Assembly (NCBI RefSeq): GCF_019097595.1
Contig: NC_080731.1
Coordinates: 13,190,071-13,254,070, forward strand
Origin: Hemibagrus wyckioides
Taxonomy: Eukaryota > Chordata > Actinopteri > Siluriformes > Bagridae
DNA length: 64,000 nt
Direction of reading: 5' to 3'
A program made the translations under genes and the position numbers. Below, in pieces: positions 39,955 to 53,480 of this stretch. Under the pieces are notes generated by a model. That model had not been told where the DNA came from and searched no databases. It saw nothing but the letters and a program-made list of their open reading frames with translations. How positions within the stretch are numbered: the first letter of the stretch is position 1; every line of letters starts with the position of its first letter.

Positions 39955-40075
39955 AGTGTCACCCAGATGAGGATGGGTTCCCTTTTGAGTCTGGTTTCTC
40001 TCAAGGTTTCATCCTCATATCGTCTAAAAGCACTATACAAGTAAAATGGAACTGAATTGAATTGAACATGATGTA
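39955..40075 (+). repeat. Interspersed repeat, best copy of its family here
   Basis: GTCACCCAGATGAGGATGGG, TCTGGTTTCTCTCAAGGTTT and AAAGCACTATACAAGTAAAA are familiar from widespread fish repeats. Related fragments lie at 8512-8585 and, reversed, at 42520-42605. Confidence 0.6.
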
Positions 40076-40308
40076 TACATCACATGAAATCACATGAACA
40101 ACAGTATTTTATAGAAGAACATTCTTCTTGATCTTAATTTCATCGTTCATTCATTTAATTGCACTTTCTGCCAAAAGCATAAACTGGTGAAAAAAGGCAT
40201 CAGTTGCTGAGAACAGTATAACATTAATTCCTGAAGTCATTGAAACACTGCTAGCCAGTTAGCAAACATTCTATACTGTTTTGGCACTGCAGCTAGACTC
40301 ACAACACA

Positions 40309-40309
<1 letters not shown>

Positions 40310-40402
<93 letters not shown>
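40310..40402. repeat. (ATCT)n microsatellite
   Basis: About twenty-three uninterrupted ATCT units, the longest perfect tetranucleotide array in the window. Confidence 0.97.
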
Positions 40403-40403
<1 letters not shown>

Positions 40404-40496
40404 AAATGCTTTTCTTTCCTACTAAATGTTCAATTCATACTACTACAATTCATTTTGTAAAAAAAAAGGAACTACCTAAAGCTTTTATTCTAGATT

Positions 40497-40498
40497 AA

Positions 40499-40536
<38 letters not shown>
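40497..40536. repeat. (AATA)n microsatellite
   Basis: About ten AATA units, followed by an A-rich stretch. Confidence 0.93.
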
Positions 40537-40538
<2 letters not shown>

Positions 40539-40928
40539 AAAAAAACAAAAACAAAAAAAAAACAATTATTTAGTGTCCATTAGTTGGGGAAAGGGGGTTG
40601 CTTGCCTTAGGCTTTGTACCAGATGGAGGTTCTAAATTTTTCTTTAAAAAATGCACAGTGGAATATATATATATGTTTATACACAATTTCAATCACATTC
40701 TGATCTTTTATTTCTTAGCTCCTAAATGTAAAATCAGTGCTTGTGTTTAAGGAAAACCGGTTAGTGTGAAATTTAATGAAGAAACCTTGTATTGCTTAAA
40801 ATTGAAATTAAAAATCAAGTGATTAAAGTCTTCCAAGGTTTATTACATACACATTAAATATTATTTTGCACCACCATAGCAGCCCAGCAGAAAAGTTGTT
40901 TCCTCATGCATTTAAATAATGTTAACCA

Positions 40929-40962
40929 TCACAGGCCACTTTATCAGGTATACCTATCTTCT
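40929..40962. repeat. Terminal fragment of an interspersed repeat
   Basis: CAGGCCACTTTATCAGGTAT resembles the end of the family seen at 10311-10490 and 57535-57720; a similar end (CCTTTTATCAGGTGTACC) lies near 59655. Assignment is from memory. Confidence 0.35.
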
Positions 40963-41056
40963 TCCCCTTATCAGGTTTATACACAACTATCTGGCCAGTG
41001 GTCTTACCTTGGAGCTATGGTGGGAAATTGTGCAGGGAAATAGAAATAGTTCAGGG

Positions 41057-41058
<2 letters not shown>

Positions 41059-41090
<32 letters not shown>
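41059..41090. repeat. (AC)n microsatellite
   Basis: About sixteen AC units. Confidence 0.95.
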
Positions 41091-41091
<1 letters not shown>

Positions 41092-42519
41092 CACTAATAA
41101 TGACCTCCTCTGTAAACAGATTTTAATGAAATAATCGCACAGCAAAGCAGCCATGTAATATAGAGAGTAAATAGTTTTTTTAAAAAAATTAAGCAAATAA
41201 ATGAATACCAATAAATGATTACTGTAGATTCTAGGCTGGCTTCCCATACTTCTGAGAATTTATCAGACAAACCATTCAAAAGCTGTTTCATGCAGAGTAT
41301 TTAAAACAAGTGTTATATTTTGTATAGCATAAAAGCATTGCCTAACTGTTTCTGTGCTTATAAAAACAAACATAAAACACAAAGTGATGAATAATAATTG
41401 ATAATAAATGTTATAATAATTGTGATAGCTAATAATAAACATTTCAGCTGCAGGAGATATAGCTTTTGTGTGAATAATTGCATTTTCAATGGCAATCTCT
41501 AAGAGGAAAACAAGAGAAAGAAATGTACAAAGAGAGCACAAGTGTCTTATCTCAAGCTTTATTTCCCCTCAAAACAGCACCTAATATCTTTGTCATTGTT
41601 CAAAGGCTTCCCATGAGATGTAGTAGTGGCTGTGTTGATGTTGTTAAAGAGATATAATGGATGTAAGTCAAGCATCATTAATTCCTCTTTCAAAAGCACT
41701 TTTCTCACTCATTGTGACAGGTAGCTCTTTAGCTGCAGGCGTTTCAGGCAACCTGAGAGCAAGACCGAGATTTGCTGTAAGTCCGACTCTGAGCTACAGC
41801 ACGTGTTTAATTATTCCCACTAATTTATACTTGAGCCACAATCAGGCTTTACCATGACGCCACATGTGTAATGTATTATTAGTTCTTTCAAACTGTGATT
41901 GAAGCAGATTAGAGACACGGCATTGCAGCAAAAGATGTCTGGGAGAAAACTTCCCAAGGTGAAATTTTGACAGATTTGTTGTATGCAGCTCAGAAAATGT
42001 TTTCCTAACTTGAAATGCTTGTCTGTCACACACTGTATTAAAAATTTCAGTCCAATTCCACTGAAAGACATCAAAACACTGATTGTCTAAAAATATTTTA
42101 ATGATTTCACTTATAGTTAACTTAATATGTAATTAATAAAATATATAAATCATAATCAGACAGAATGACTGTTTTTATAGCCACATTTGTTAAACTGCCC
42201 CCTAATTTAGATAACAATGTTTACAGACTAATAGCTTAGGCAAAAATAAAAATTAAATAAAACAATTGTACATAGTTCTTGTGATTATATAGTTAGGTTT
42301 TCTTAAAGTAGATCAGGTATCAAAGTGTGTTCCAGATAGAGAAACCTAATATTTGTCTAAGCCTGATTTTTGGTCATTTACTGCTGTTATCCAGAATTCC
42401 TCTGCAGTGACATCCATTCAGTTCATTTCTGTTAAAGTTTATTTGTATAGTACTTTTTAACAAATGAGTTTTACAGAAATTTATATAAATTAGAAATTTA
42501 TCAGTTTAATCCTATTGAG

Positions 42520-42605
42520 CAAAAGGTGACGGTGGCAAGGAGACAATATTAGGAAGAGACCTCAAATCAAAAAGGAACCCATCCTCATCCTCACCAGTGT
42601 GACAA
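42520..42605 (-). repeat. Interspersed repeat fragment
   Basis: GTGACGGTGGCAAGGAGACA and AAAAGGAACCCATCCTCATC are the reverse of the 39955-40075 family. Confidence 0.55.
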
Positions 42606-45600
42606 TAAATGATGTCTCTTCTATAATTGTGTAAAGGTACAACAGTGTATCCAGGAAATTGAATGTCTGACAGGTTTTCCCAGACCACTGCATCCTGGAA
42701 GAACTGCAATATTCATTTATAAAACTCAACATCTTGACAGATTCAAACTTCAAACATTTGTCCAAGTGATTACATTCAATTAGTAAAGCAGATAATGAGA
42801 GCATCTCCCACTTAATCATAATATGTTCTGATGCAGTGGAGAGCCTAGTTAAAGACTGAGATAAGGTGCTAGAAAGATAGGATCAGACAGCTAATTACAG
42901 CTTAATTAGGCAGATGGAGAGTCATTAGGGAGAGTCCTCAGGGAATGTGCTGATTTTTGACTTACTGACCTGTCTTAATCAAAATTCTCACCTCACCCAG
43001 AGAAAAGCATTTTATGGAAAAGGAAAAGAAACAAACAAATTCTCCTGCAAACAAACCAAAAAAAGGTCATGGAGCATTTTGAACTCACTGAAAATCACAC
43101 AAAAGAAAATTGTTTCATTCAAGCTCAAGTAGATAAGCAAATGGAAAAAAAAAATCTCAGTCCAAAAAGCTTATTTGGAGGAGTAGGACATAGAGAGTGA
43201 TCTGCCATGCAGACACACTCACCCAGCTCATGTCCGCACAGGTTGCATGACCAGCGGACACCTGCTGGGGTCTTTTCCATCTGCACCAGATTAGCCTTTC
43301 CTTCCACTAGAGCAGAGCCATTCCAGCCTCAAATAGTTCCATCACTTCCGCTACAGCTGAGAGATTGCCTATCGACCAGGCCTGACCCCACATCTTTATA
43401 CATATAGATATATGCAATGTCAGTCAATTCCATCTCACTCACACACTTACACACAGATACACACCCGACTGCCCCGTAAAATCGAAACCTGGTTTCACTT
43501 AGCGAATGATAAACGTAAGAATGTAACTCTTAGCGCTCTTGCTTGAAAGTACACAATAATCGCACAATAAGAAGCAGTTGGATTAGATGCCATTTAATAT
43601 TTATTCTGTGAGACAGACTTTGAACTTCAGTGAGTTATTGGTGAAGTCTTAAACAAGACTTGCGGTTATGTGAAAAGGGCACTCAAGTTAAAAAGCTTTA
43701 TTTTTATTGGCAAGTACTGTGTGCTTTTAATATATATTTTCTTGATTTTCAAATATATGTGCTATAAGCTTACACAATGAGTTTATGATGCGTCTATCAG
43801 TCATAGTTATGGATTATGGGAGATTTTTTGAGATGTTTATGTGCTCAGAGGGATGTTGCAATAATAGTGAATTATAATGGAAAGTTTGATTAGCATGAAA
43901 AGGTGCTCTTCTACACAAGTGAACTTGTTTTTATGAGATCCGCCGTAATTGCATTTAATGCTGGGCACAAAAGTGCATCAGGTGCCCTGAATCTTTTACA
44001 GACAGAGTAAGCACCACCAACTAAGGGCCATTAGGCCAGGAGATGAAGAAAAGAGCTTGTCAAGGCCATCACTATAAACAGCGACCTTCACATTCACTTA
44101 AATATCTTAAGCACCAAATGAGGAGAATGAAACAGCTTTTATAATCAATCTAGACCATTAAAAAGTCACTGCAACTTTGTTGTGTTTTTGTATTTATAAA
44201 AATGATGAAATGTCATGTATTTTTAACATCCTATGGCTGAGAAAATAAAAAAGAAACAGACAGCTGACAGTGTATTCTTTTAGAACTGCACATTTTAATT
44301 GAATAACAAGCTGTTTATTTCCTGTATATTGTTCTTTATTTTCTTTATTTATTTTTACTTTGATTTCCCTTGATTAGCTTTGGAAAAGCATTTAGCAGTA
44401 GCTCATTGTTTAATCAATGTCAAAACTCATTTATGCACACGGCTGCTTTTCACAGACAGTATTTTACTCTATGGATTCCCTGTGCTTGATTGAATGAGCA
44501 GCGATGAATAGAGGCTGTACTAAAGAAATGGCAGCATATGACATTGCCCTCAAGGTTGCTAACCCTGTCACTGAGGTCTGTCGGATGCTTTGATTTTATT
44601 CTGTTTATTGACATATCTATCTAATTCTTACATGAGCCTTTATATCCAAATTCACATGCTATTGACAAAGAGAGTTGGATTCTAACCTGGGCCTCTGATT
44701 GGCTTAACCTGGTCACATCATTTATATGTTACATCAGAAAGCCTTAAGTTCTTGCATCTTTAATACACAGTGTGTATGTGGAATTACCAATAAGCTGAGC
44801 TGAGTCTTCATGTTGGATGCAATAATACTTATTGGTTATAGAGGCATATTTAATTAGGAGGTGGTTTTGTAATACAAAATCAATCAGACACAACGACATT
44901 GCTTTGTGTATTATGCATACATTTCTCTTTTAACTCTTGGAAATAACCAATCTGATCTTATTTACTATTAGTCTGTTTTTTTATGCTGTATGTGTTTTGT
45001 TTTCTTGTTTTGTTCATTTTTTTTTAACCAAAAAGCCAACTTATCTCAAAAGCCTACAATACACATGATTTAAGTATTTCCACTACACCAGCAGAAAAGC
45101 ATCTCCAATCCAAAGAGCCTAAACACACACTGTCACACACACTGAGATCCTACAAAGCCCTCCATGTATCAGCCACAAACAAGCATTTCGGCTTCAGCTT
45201 AAGCTCTTCATCCTCTATTACACACCCAAGCTTCTCTCTCCTTTTCTCTCACCTAATGTCCTCCTTTTCTTTTCTTTCGGAGCAAAAACACACTTGCTTT
45301 TATATTTGCGCCTTTCTTTTTAAATGTGAGTCGCATGCATGGGGTTCTTTTCTCCTCCCCAGTGTGTGTGATCTATAATTACGGTACTTTCTACCTACTG
45401 TGCCAAAGAGCTCCCACATCTCCTTCGCTCTCTCTCTTTCTCTCTTCCTCTGCCGCACGACGGCATCACCCCATGCCTAATGTGACGCCGTCACTCAAAG
45501 GCTTTGGTGGGTAGCCAAGCAGAAATCAAAAGACAGATGAAGAGGGAGGGACAAAGAAGACAGAGGACGTGATAAACATCGCAAGAGTGAACGTGAGCAG

Positions 45601-45946
45601 TCTGCTGCACCTAAAACTCAGCACCTATCGCTGGAGAGTGAAGGTGAGGAGAATGTTCAGGTTTCTCTGTGTTGCTTTCAGACTCATTTCAGTATATCAG
45701 TGTAAGGGAGCTGGTCACATTCACATCCTGTCTACAGTGTATTCCAACATCACATACTGTCTGTGGACGCAGATGATAGAACACACGTTCCTGTTGTTGA
45801 TAGGTTTAGGAGTGATTATGTTAGATAAAGCTTTAAAGAAAGCATTCAATGATTAACACCTAGGAATTTCGACAGGTCTTAAAACAGATGAAACCTCCTT
45901 TAATGTGGCCTGAGGGTGAGGATCAATAGAGTAATATCTGAAAAGT

Positions 45947-45984
<38 letters not shown>

Positions 45985-46050
45985 AGAAGGTACTGGTACT
46001 AAATATTTGGGACCAAGGATGACTTTGAGACAATTGATCTGAATTTCAGA
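42606..46050. other. Gene-free interval with a candidate conserved island
   Basis: No recognisable ORF. The stretch about 43930-44170 is repeat-free and more balanced in composition (GCCGTAATTGCATTTAATGC, CTAAGGGCCATTAGGCC) and looks like a regulatory element. A (GA)n run lies at 45953-45982. Confidence 0.4.
45953..45982. repeat. (GA)n microsatellite
   Basis: About fourteen GA units. Confidence 0.93.
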
Positions 46051-46059
46051 CGTTTTTCT

Positions 46060-47220
46060 TCCTCTGCTATATACATAGATGTGTCAGGTGATCAACAATA
46101 TTGGAATATGTGAATGGCAGATGTATTTTGTTGCCAAGATGTACCCTTTCAGACTGACTGACTATTTAAACAGTTAATAGCTCTGAATGTGTACTCTTGG
46201 TTTGAGTGCTAGGTTTAACTTGTGAAGACTGCATTTATTGTTTAAGAAGATCAGAGTGCTGTTTAATGGGAGATACGTTTCAGCCATTTTGGGGATGGGA
46301 AAACACAGAAAATCTAATTGATGCTTTGTTCAAGCATTGGGCATAGCCAATAAAACCATTTGAAATGTCCTGAAGAAGAAAGAAATTGCTAGTGTAGTAG
46401 CAAACAGACATTGAACGGGTCAGCAAAAAAAAAACAATAGCAGCTGATCACAGAAACTAGGAAGAAAACCCCCAAAACAACAGTCAATGACATCACCAAC
46501 AACCTCCACAGAGAAGACCACACCACTAGACGAAAAAAACTCATTAGCAGAAAGAATCTGGTAGAACCTGTAACAAATTTAAGGGAAGGTCAAAGTGTGG
46601 AGAAAGAAAGGATCTGCTCATGATCCAAAAGAGTAGCGTAATGGCTACTTCTGAAACAGGCTCACTGATCTTCACTGATGATGTATCTCAGGATTTTATC
46701 AACAGAGTGAATTTAGAAGTTTACAAGAACACTCTCTCTGCCAATTTTCAGAGAAATGTAATTAAGGGATCTTCATCATGTAGCAAGATAACAACCCAAA
46801 ATGTACAGCCAACTCAGAGGACAAAAGACTTTATCGGGGGAAAAAGTGGAAGATAGACTGGCTAAGTCACCAGACCTTAACCCAAATGAGCAGCATTTCA
46901 AAACTCCCCGAAACAAACAACAACTGAAAGTAGCTGCAGTAAACGCCTGAAAAAGCATCACACAAAAAATGCAACAGTTTGGTGAGTTACAGGACTGATG
47001 CAGTTATTGCAAGCAAGGGACATGCAGCCAAATAATTGGTTCCTAAAAATTTAATGTGTTCCTTTAAATTGGGTGATCTGCTACCAAAGGTGCCATGTTT
47101 AAGTTACTTAACACATCTAGATGTAAATAGCAGGAAATAAAAATTGAATTCTAATCTATTGTCTCATTCATCTTTTCAGCTCAAACCCACAAGTCTTCAG
47201 TGTATAAAAAAATGTCCTTG
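46060..47220 (+). pseudogene. Decayed Tc1-like transposon
   Basis: The plus strand keeps ghost pieces of a Tc1-family transposase: an NNPKCTA-like stretch where active copies have DNDPKHTA, GKKWK just after it, CACCAGACCTTAACCCAAAT for SPDLNP in another frame, and TGCAGTTATTGCAAGCAAGG near the C-terminal AVI--KG. Frameshifts and stops are frequent. It is an old dead copy unrelated in sequence to the intact element at 52236. Confidence 0.6.
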
Positions 47221-47902
47221 GCATTGCTAAAACTTTTGAAGTGGAATGTATTTTGTGAAACACAAACCTGACTTGAATAAAATGGCTACTGAAGACACGT
47301 GAATTACATGAAAAAGTCCCAAATAACAATCTGTACTAGTTTTATTAAGTCTTCATGATTTTTCTTCATAGAGGAACTTCACAGAGGAACAAGAGTTGGT
47401 GGAAGTGTTGTATTTCATATAATCTTCTACTGTACAATTGAAAAACACACCCTAACCCTCACTGTCATATATTTTCTATTTGCTATAAGTTTGCAAATCC
47501 CTGTTGCAGATTCTGATCTTAAAGGGGAAGATTCAGAACTCAAGATTTTTGTTTGTCAAGTACACATCCAGCTATATCCAGTATACAACTGGCAGGAAAA
47601 TGAAAACTCAGCCACTTCTCCTACAATGTGCAATAAGCTACATGTTACTGATGTGCAGTTATGTTTCGTGTAGCAACAGCTCAGAAAGTGCAAACATTAC
47701 AGAATGGAAAGTGATGTATTTAATGTGCAGGTGAGTTAGTAACAGTAAAGTGTACAGAATTACTATAGCATGAATGAGTCTTTATGGAATCCTGAGAGAT
47801 TTGTAAGTTTAGATTGTGTTTGTTGCTCCATTCCTTCAGGAGCTTAGTGAATCTGACACATATGTTGCCTGTGTGTAGTCCTCTTAAGCAGGTAAAGCTC
47901 AC

Positions 47903-47986
47903 CTTATGCTCCCACAGCCTGCTCTCCAGCAGCTGGGCCAGGGCCTGAGGACAGGCTTTCTCAATGGGAGCTTTCACTAGAGCCAT
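47903..47986 (-). other. Exon-like open segment, unknown
   Basis: On the minus strand an ATG with a fair context opens 28 codons (MALVKAPIEKACPQALAQLL, then ESRLWEHK) that end exactly at AAG|GTGAGC, a consensus donor. Composition is GC-richer than the surroundings. A stop lies ten codons upstream of the ATG, so it could only be a first coding exon or a non-coding exon. I recognise no family, and no partner exon was found. Confidence 0.2.
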
Positions 47987-50968
47987 CTGGCTCCTTATGC
48001 TGCCCAGAGCTGACTATAGTTCCTGCTGCAACCATCATGCATATACATACACAGCCTGGGGACAGAGACAACAGTCTCTCTCATTTATCTTATGTAATTT
48101 CTCCAACGTAGTGCATATGGATGGAATCATAATCATTATCATCAGCTTTGATGTCTAACTGAATTCATATTTCTTGAAGATTTTAGACTTTAGAGTAAAT
48201 TTAGAAATAAAATAACAGGAGATGTGCTGCAGATAATAATGTTGACACATTGCTATGTAAGTAAGGATACACCTTATCTCATAGGATCTCATCCTATGAG
48301 TATCATTATTTAAGACAAGACTTTTCTTAGTTAAGATTTGTTAAGATTCTGTTCAATAAAATATTTTAAGCTTTGGAGACAATGCTGAGCAGAACATGTA
48401 CAAGAACAGAAGACATGATGTGTAGTAAGTTCAGCTCATAGTGAACATAACACAAACCTGTCATTATAATAAGTAATAAATTTAATTATTTACTGTATTG
48501 CTGCAGTGGATAAAGCTACATAAGAATGGTGAGGAAAAAAATTGCTCTGTTGTCTCATATACTGTATATATTCACATGTAAGTGTGTGGAGGGAAATATA
48601 AATAAATTCAGGGAAATTCACACAAACAGTCAAATGTTGACTAAATCTATTGATTTGATTGAAAAACACTGGAATATTCTTCATGTATCTGGCTTATTAA
48701 TCAGCATGACTGTCATATCAAGCAGACGGACTTTCATTGCTGTCATGCTCTTATTGACTTACAAGAATGCTCACACACACACAAAACCAACTGAATCATA
48801 TAGTAAAAAATTAAGCTGAAGGAGCTGGAGTTTGGGGTGGGTGAGTGGGTTGGGGGGCTGATGTCTGTCTAACACTGGTGACAAAAATGATCCCCCTTCA
48901 AGTTGACGAGCGCCCCCGTGGCTCTCCCCCTTCTCCCCGCTCCCTGTGCAGTCATTAAAAGGCATCTGTCATTATGGCCCCGCTGAGGGGCAGACAAGTC
49001 CACTCCACTTTTAGGGCCCACCGTGAAAATCTCCAGTATCTCTGTGGCTCAGTGGTGCTTGAAGTCGCTAAATGACAGGGTAGGGCCATGTACGACTGCC
49101 CAGCATCTAGGGATCTGCGCTCCGGTAACCCTACAATTAAGCTGCTACCGTGAGTAGGGGGCGATGAGGGGGACTGAACGGAGGGGATGGGGGTGGAATA
49201 ACACAGAGAGAAAATAAGTCAAATGAAAAATTTAAGTGTGAAAATGAAGCTGTCAACTTAGTGTCATGAACAACGACAAGGATAGAAGTGAGAGAAAGTG
49301 GATGTGTATGTGTGTGTGTGTGGGGGGGGGTATTCGGGGGGGTTGGGTTGGGTTGCTTCAGCACTTTTCTAACCCTCCTTCTTTCCCAACATGGAGTGTC
49401 TTTTCTCAGGTGAACATTTGGTGGAATGATTTTACGAGACAGTGTGTTTGCTGATTGTTGACTGTGGCGGTTTGGGAGGAAGGAGATTAAGAGTAATTTA
49501 CTGAATGTGAACTAAGTGAGGAAGTAAGTGTCTGAAAATGTTGAGAAAAAAAGGACCTAATGGCAGAAGTGGGGAGAAAAGCAATTCTCTGTGCAGTAAC
49601 TCTTCAAAAAAAATCATGTAACAATTAAAAAAAATCCCCTTTATACCCAATAAGTCAACAGAACATAAACAGACGGACTGGCAATGGAATCTATCAGTGA
49701 GAATGTAATGTTTTACATCTAAGAGAAAGGTGAAAGGTAAGCAGTCTGCCTGGGGATCTCTGCTTAAACTAGAATATTATTCCAAAAAAATTAAATCAAG
49801 TAATTAAAAAAAAATTATAATCAATGAAGAAAATCAAAATGGCACAAATTTTTTAAAACATTAACATTTTCATTTTCACTTGTACCAAAAAATGTGCCAT
49901 GGTTATATGATGACCAAAGTTCTTTCCAAAATTACCATCTATCTTTTCACATTTCAGTAACTTGGAAAGAACAGCATGAGGTGGCCGGCTCTGAATGTTT
50001 AAAGGTGCAAAATGACAGAGAGAGAGAGCGAGAGAGAGAAGCAAGCAGGCTAGTAAATGTACTTTATTTAATTGCTCTCTTGGTGGCTTGGGCTCTCTGG
50101 TAGGAGGCTCTTTTAAGGCTCTTGTGTGACTGCACTGCAGGGGGGCGGTAATGGAACAGGTAGAAAAGGCATTTATCAAATTTGCTTTTATTAGGGGGAG
50201 AATTTTAATAGAGGAAAGGTAGACCTGCTGGGGAGAAAGCTGCCACTCTCCCACATTCTCTCAGACCAATCTTAGTAAATTAGGGGCTGCCAGTGTCCAC
50301 TGTGAACTCAAAGGGCCTAGAAGCTGACAACCATCATCACAATACTGAAGATCTAGAGCTGGAGGAAGACGTTTCATTCCCACTGAGGTGAACTTGATTT
50401 GTTCCTATAAAAATGGCAAAGCAAATAAACCAATAAACTACATCACAGTATATGAGAGGATTGACAGAGTGGCTGACAGGCAGATAGAGGCTTTACTGGA
50501 GCCTAAGACTGACATCATGATGGGGCAACGGCTGCTGACGCTCAATTCTCTCAACCCATCATCCATGTGAAAACACCATGACAAATATGACACTTCGCCT
50601 TTTTGAAGTCGGTGTCTAACACTTCGGCAGTGAATAGAGTGCTTGTCACAATTGACGCTAGTTGCTGCTAGTTATGTATTTACTTCGTTTATATAAAGAG
50701 GAAAAAGCTGAAAATAACCCAGAGAGAGGAGATGGTAATCTCCTGGGCAATCATCAGGAAAGTGTGCTTCACATTTTTCAATTTCTACCTGCCACACAGA
50801 GCTGGAACTAGAGTGGATAAGCTTGGCAATTTGCCAATCAGTGTGTTGTGTTGCACAGGGGGAGCCTGTCACTGCACTGTTAGTCACAAACACTGTCAAG
50901 GAGGCAAAAAAAAAAACAACTACCGCTGTGTACTCAAACACATGTATGTATACACAATTTTTTTTTAA

Positions 50969-51097
50969 CAACACACACACACACACACATGCACATACAC
51001 ACACACGCACACACACATACACACACGCACATGCACATGTACACACACGCACACGCATGCACACGCACACACACATACACACACGCACACACACATG

Positions 51098-51129
<32 letters not shown>

Positions 51130-51303
51130 TGCCCACGCACATGCACACACACACACACACAAACAAACACACACACACCCACGCACACACACACACACAC
51201 AAACAAACACACACACACATACACACACACCCACGCACACACACACAAACAAACATACACACACACACACAGACACACACACATGCACACACACAGATAC
51301 ATA
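50969..51303. repeat. Compound (CA)n tract, about 335 bp
   Basis: CA dinucleotides interrupted by regular GCAC, ATGC and AACA variants. Being purine/pyrimidine alternating it can adopt Z-DNA. It generates overlapping spurious open frames of up to 221 codons (His-Thr and Cys-Val repeats) on both strands, none a gene. Confidence 0.97.
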
Positions 51304-52185
51304 TAAGAGTGGATAAAATGAGAATAAAGGAAAACAAGAATAATAAAAGAATGATGGCCGGGAAAATGGTCAGATTTAAGCTGCAGGAAGGATACAGTAA
51401 CTCATATAATCACTCTTTCCAACCATGGTGAACAGAAAAGCATCTCAGCGTGTACAAACATTCAGGTGGATTGGATACAACACCAGAAGACCAGATCCCT
51501 CAGTTCTTGTTAAAGTGTTTTATTAGCAAAGCATTTGTATTTTCCTGAAGTAGGCACTAAAATTAAGAGCATAAAACTGATCCACTAATTTGTCTATGGA
51601 AGGAAAATCTGTTTTTAATGTTTTTAATCTCAATTGTGCTTTCAGTAATGAACGCAAATGGACTCAGGTCAGGTGATTCACCCAGGCATATAAGTTGCTT
51701 TCAAAGTATGCTTCTGGTTATTGTCCACCTGCATTGTGAAGCAATGTTCAATGAGTTTTGAAGTTTTTGGCAGAATGACTGAGCAGTTGACAGTCATATA
51801 CACTTCAGAATTCATCCTGCTACTTTTGTCAACAGTCACATCTTCAATAAATACAAGTGAACTGATTCCCAAATACAAGTGAACTACACTCCCATGTCAT
51901 AAGATATAGGGTTATGCATCATGAGCAGGTTTCCTTTCTCTATACCGTTCTTGCCCCATTATTCGGTTATAAGTTGATCTTTGTGTCATCAATTCATAGG
52001 CTGTTGTTACAGTTTTTTTGGTTGAAATTTTGCTGTAAACTTTATATTTACTCTGTCCTCTATCACATTTGTTTTCTGTAGTCTTCTGGACCATAAGAAT
52101 AGTTTATTTGGTCACACCTAATTTTGTTTCTGTGCCTTCAATTTATTTGTTTTAATTTTTCAGATCTTTCACCTGCTAAAATGAC

Positions 52186-52188
<3 letters not shown>

Positions 52189-52235
<47 letters not shown>
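52189..52235. repeat. (AT)n microsatellite, left flank of the Tc1 element
   Basis: About twenty-three AT units end exactly at the left terminal repeat of the transposon; the run resumes at 53484. Confidence 0.95.
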
Positions 52236-52238
<3 letters not shown>

Positions 52239-53480
52239 TATATTGCCAAATGTATTTCGCTCACCTGCCTTGACTCGCATATGAACTTAAGTGACATCCC
52301 ATTCCTAATCCATAGGGTTCAATATGACGTCGGTCCACCCTTTGCAGCTATAACAGCTTCAACTCTTCTGGGAAGGCTGTCCACAAGGTTTAGGAGTGTG
52401 TTTATGGGAATTTTTGACCATTCTTCCAGAAGCGCATTTGTGAGGTCACACACTGATGTTGGACGAGAAGGCCTGGGTCTCAGTCTCCGCTCTAATTCAT
52501 CCCAAAGGTGTTCTGTCGGGTTGAGGTCAGGACTCTGTGCAGGCCAGTCAAGTTCATCCACACCAGACTCTGTCATCCATGTCTTTATGGACCTTGCTTT
52601 GTGCACTGGTGCACAGTCATGTTGGAAGAGGAAGGGGCCAGCTCCAAACTGTTCCCACAAAGTTGGGAGCATGGAATTGTCCAAAATGTCTTGGTATGCT
52701 GAAGCATTCAGAGTTCCTTTCACTGGAACTAAGGGGCCAAGCCCAGCTCCTGAAAAACAACCCCACACCATAATCCCCCCTCCACCAAACTTTACACTTG
52801 GCACAATGCAGTCAGACAAGTACCGTTCTCCTGGCAACCGCCAAACCCAGACTCGTCCATCAGATTGCCAGATGGAGAAGCGTGATTCGTCACTCCAGAG
52901 AACGCGTCTCCACTGCTCTAGAGTCCAGTGGCGGCGTGCTTTACACCACTGCATCCGACGCTTGGCATTGCACTTGGTGATGTATGGCTTGGATGCAGCT
53001 GCTCGGCCATGGAAACCCATTCCATGAAGCTCTCTGCGCACTGTTCTTGAGCTAATCTGAAGGCCACATGAAGTTTGGAGGTCTGTAGCGATTGACTCTG
53101 CAGAAAGTTGGCGACCTCTTCGCACTATGCGCCTCAGCATCCGCTGACCCCGCTCCGTCAGTTTACGTGGCCTACCACTTCGTGGCTGAGTTGCTGTTGT
53201 TCCCAAACACTTCCACGTTCTTATAATACAGCTGACAGTTGACTGTGGAATATTTAGGAGCGAGGAAATTTCACGACTGGATTTGTTGCACAGGTGGCAT
53301 CCTATCACAGTTCCACACTGGAATTCACTGAGCTCCTGAGAGCGACCCATTCTTTCACAAATGTTTGTAAAACAGTCTGCATGCCTAGGTGCTTGATTTT
53401 ATACACCTGTGGCCATGGAAGTGATTGGAACACCTGATTCTGATTATTTGGATGGGTGAGCGAATACTTTTGGCAATATA

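Larger units (their letters stand above)
47221..52188. other. Gene-free interval with a short exon-like ORF and a GC-balanced island
   Basis: It holds the exon-like piece at 47903-47986, a small palindrome (48278-48300), a GC-balanced island at 48830-49150 and the giant CA-rich tract (50969-51303). No ORF has a recognisable product. Confidence 0.4.

Noticed and set aside
40310..40402. CRISPR-like array
   Set aside because: Pure tetranucleotide repeat without spacers, in a eukaryotic genome.
50672..51337. Open frames of up to 221 codons on both strands
   Set aside because: They are translations of the CA microsatellite (His-Thr or Cys-Val repeats), not genes.
52281..53027. 248-codon plus-strand ORF
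   Set aside because: Antisense shadow of the Tc1 transposase.
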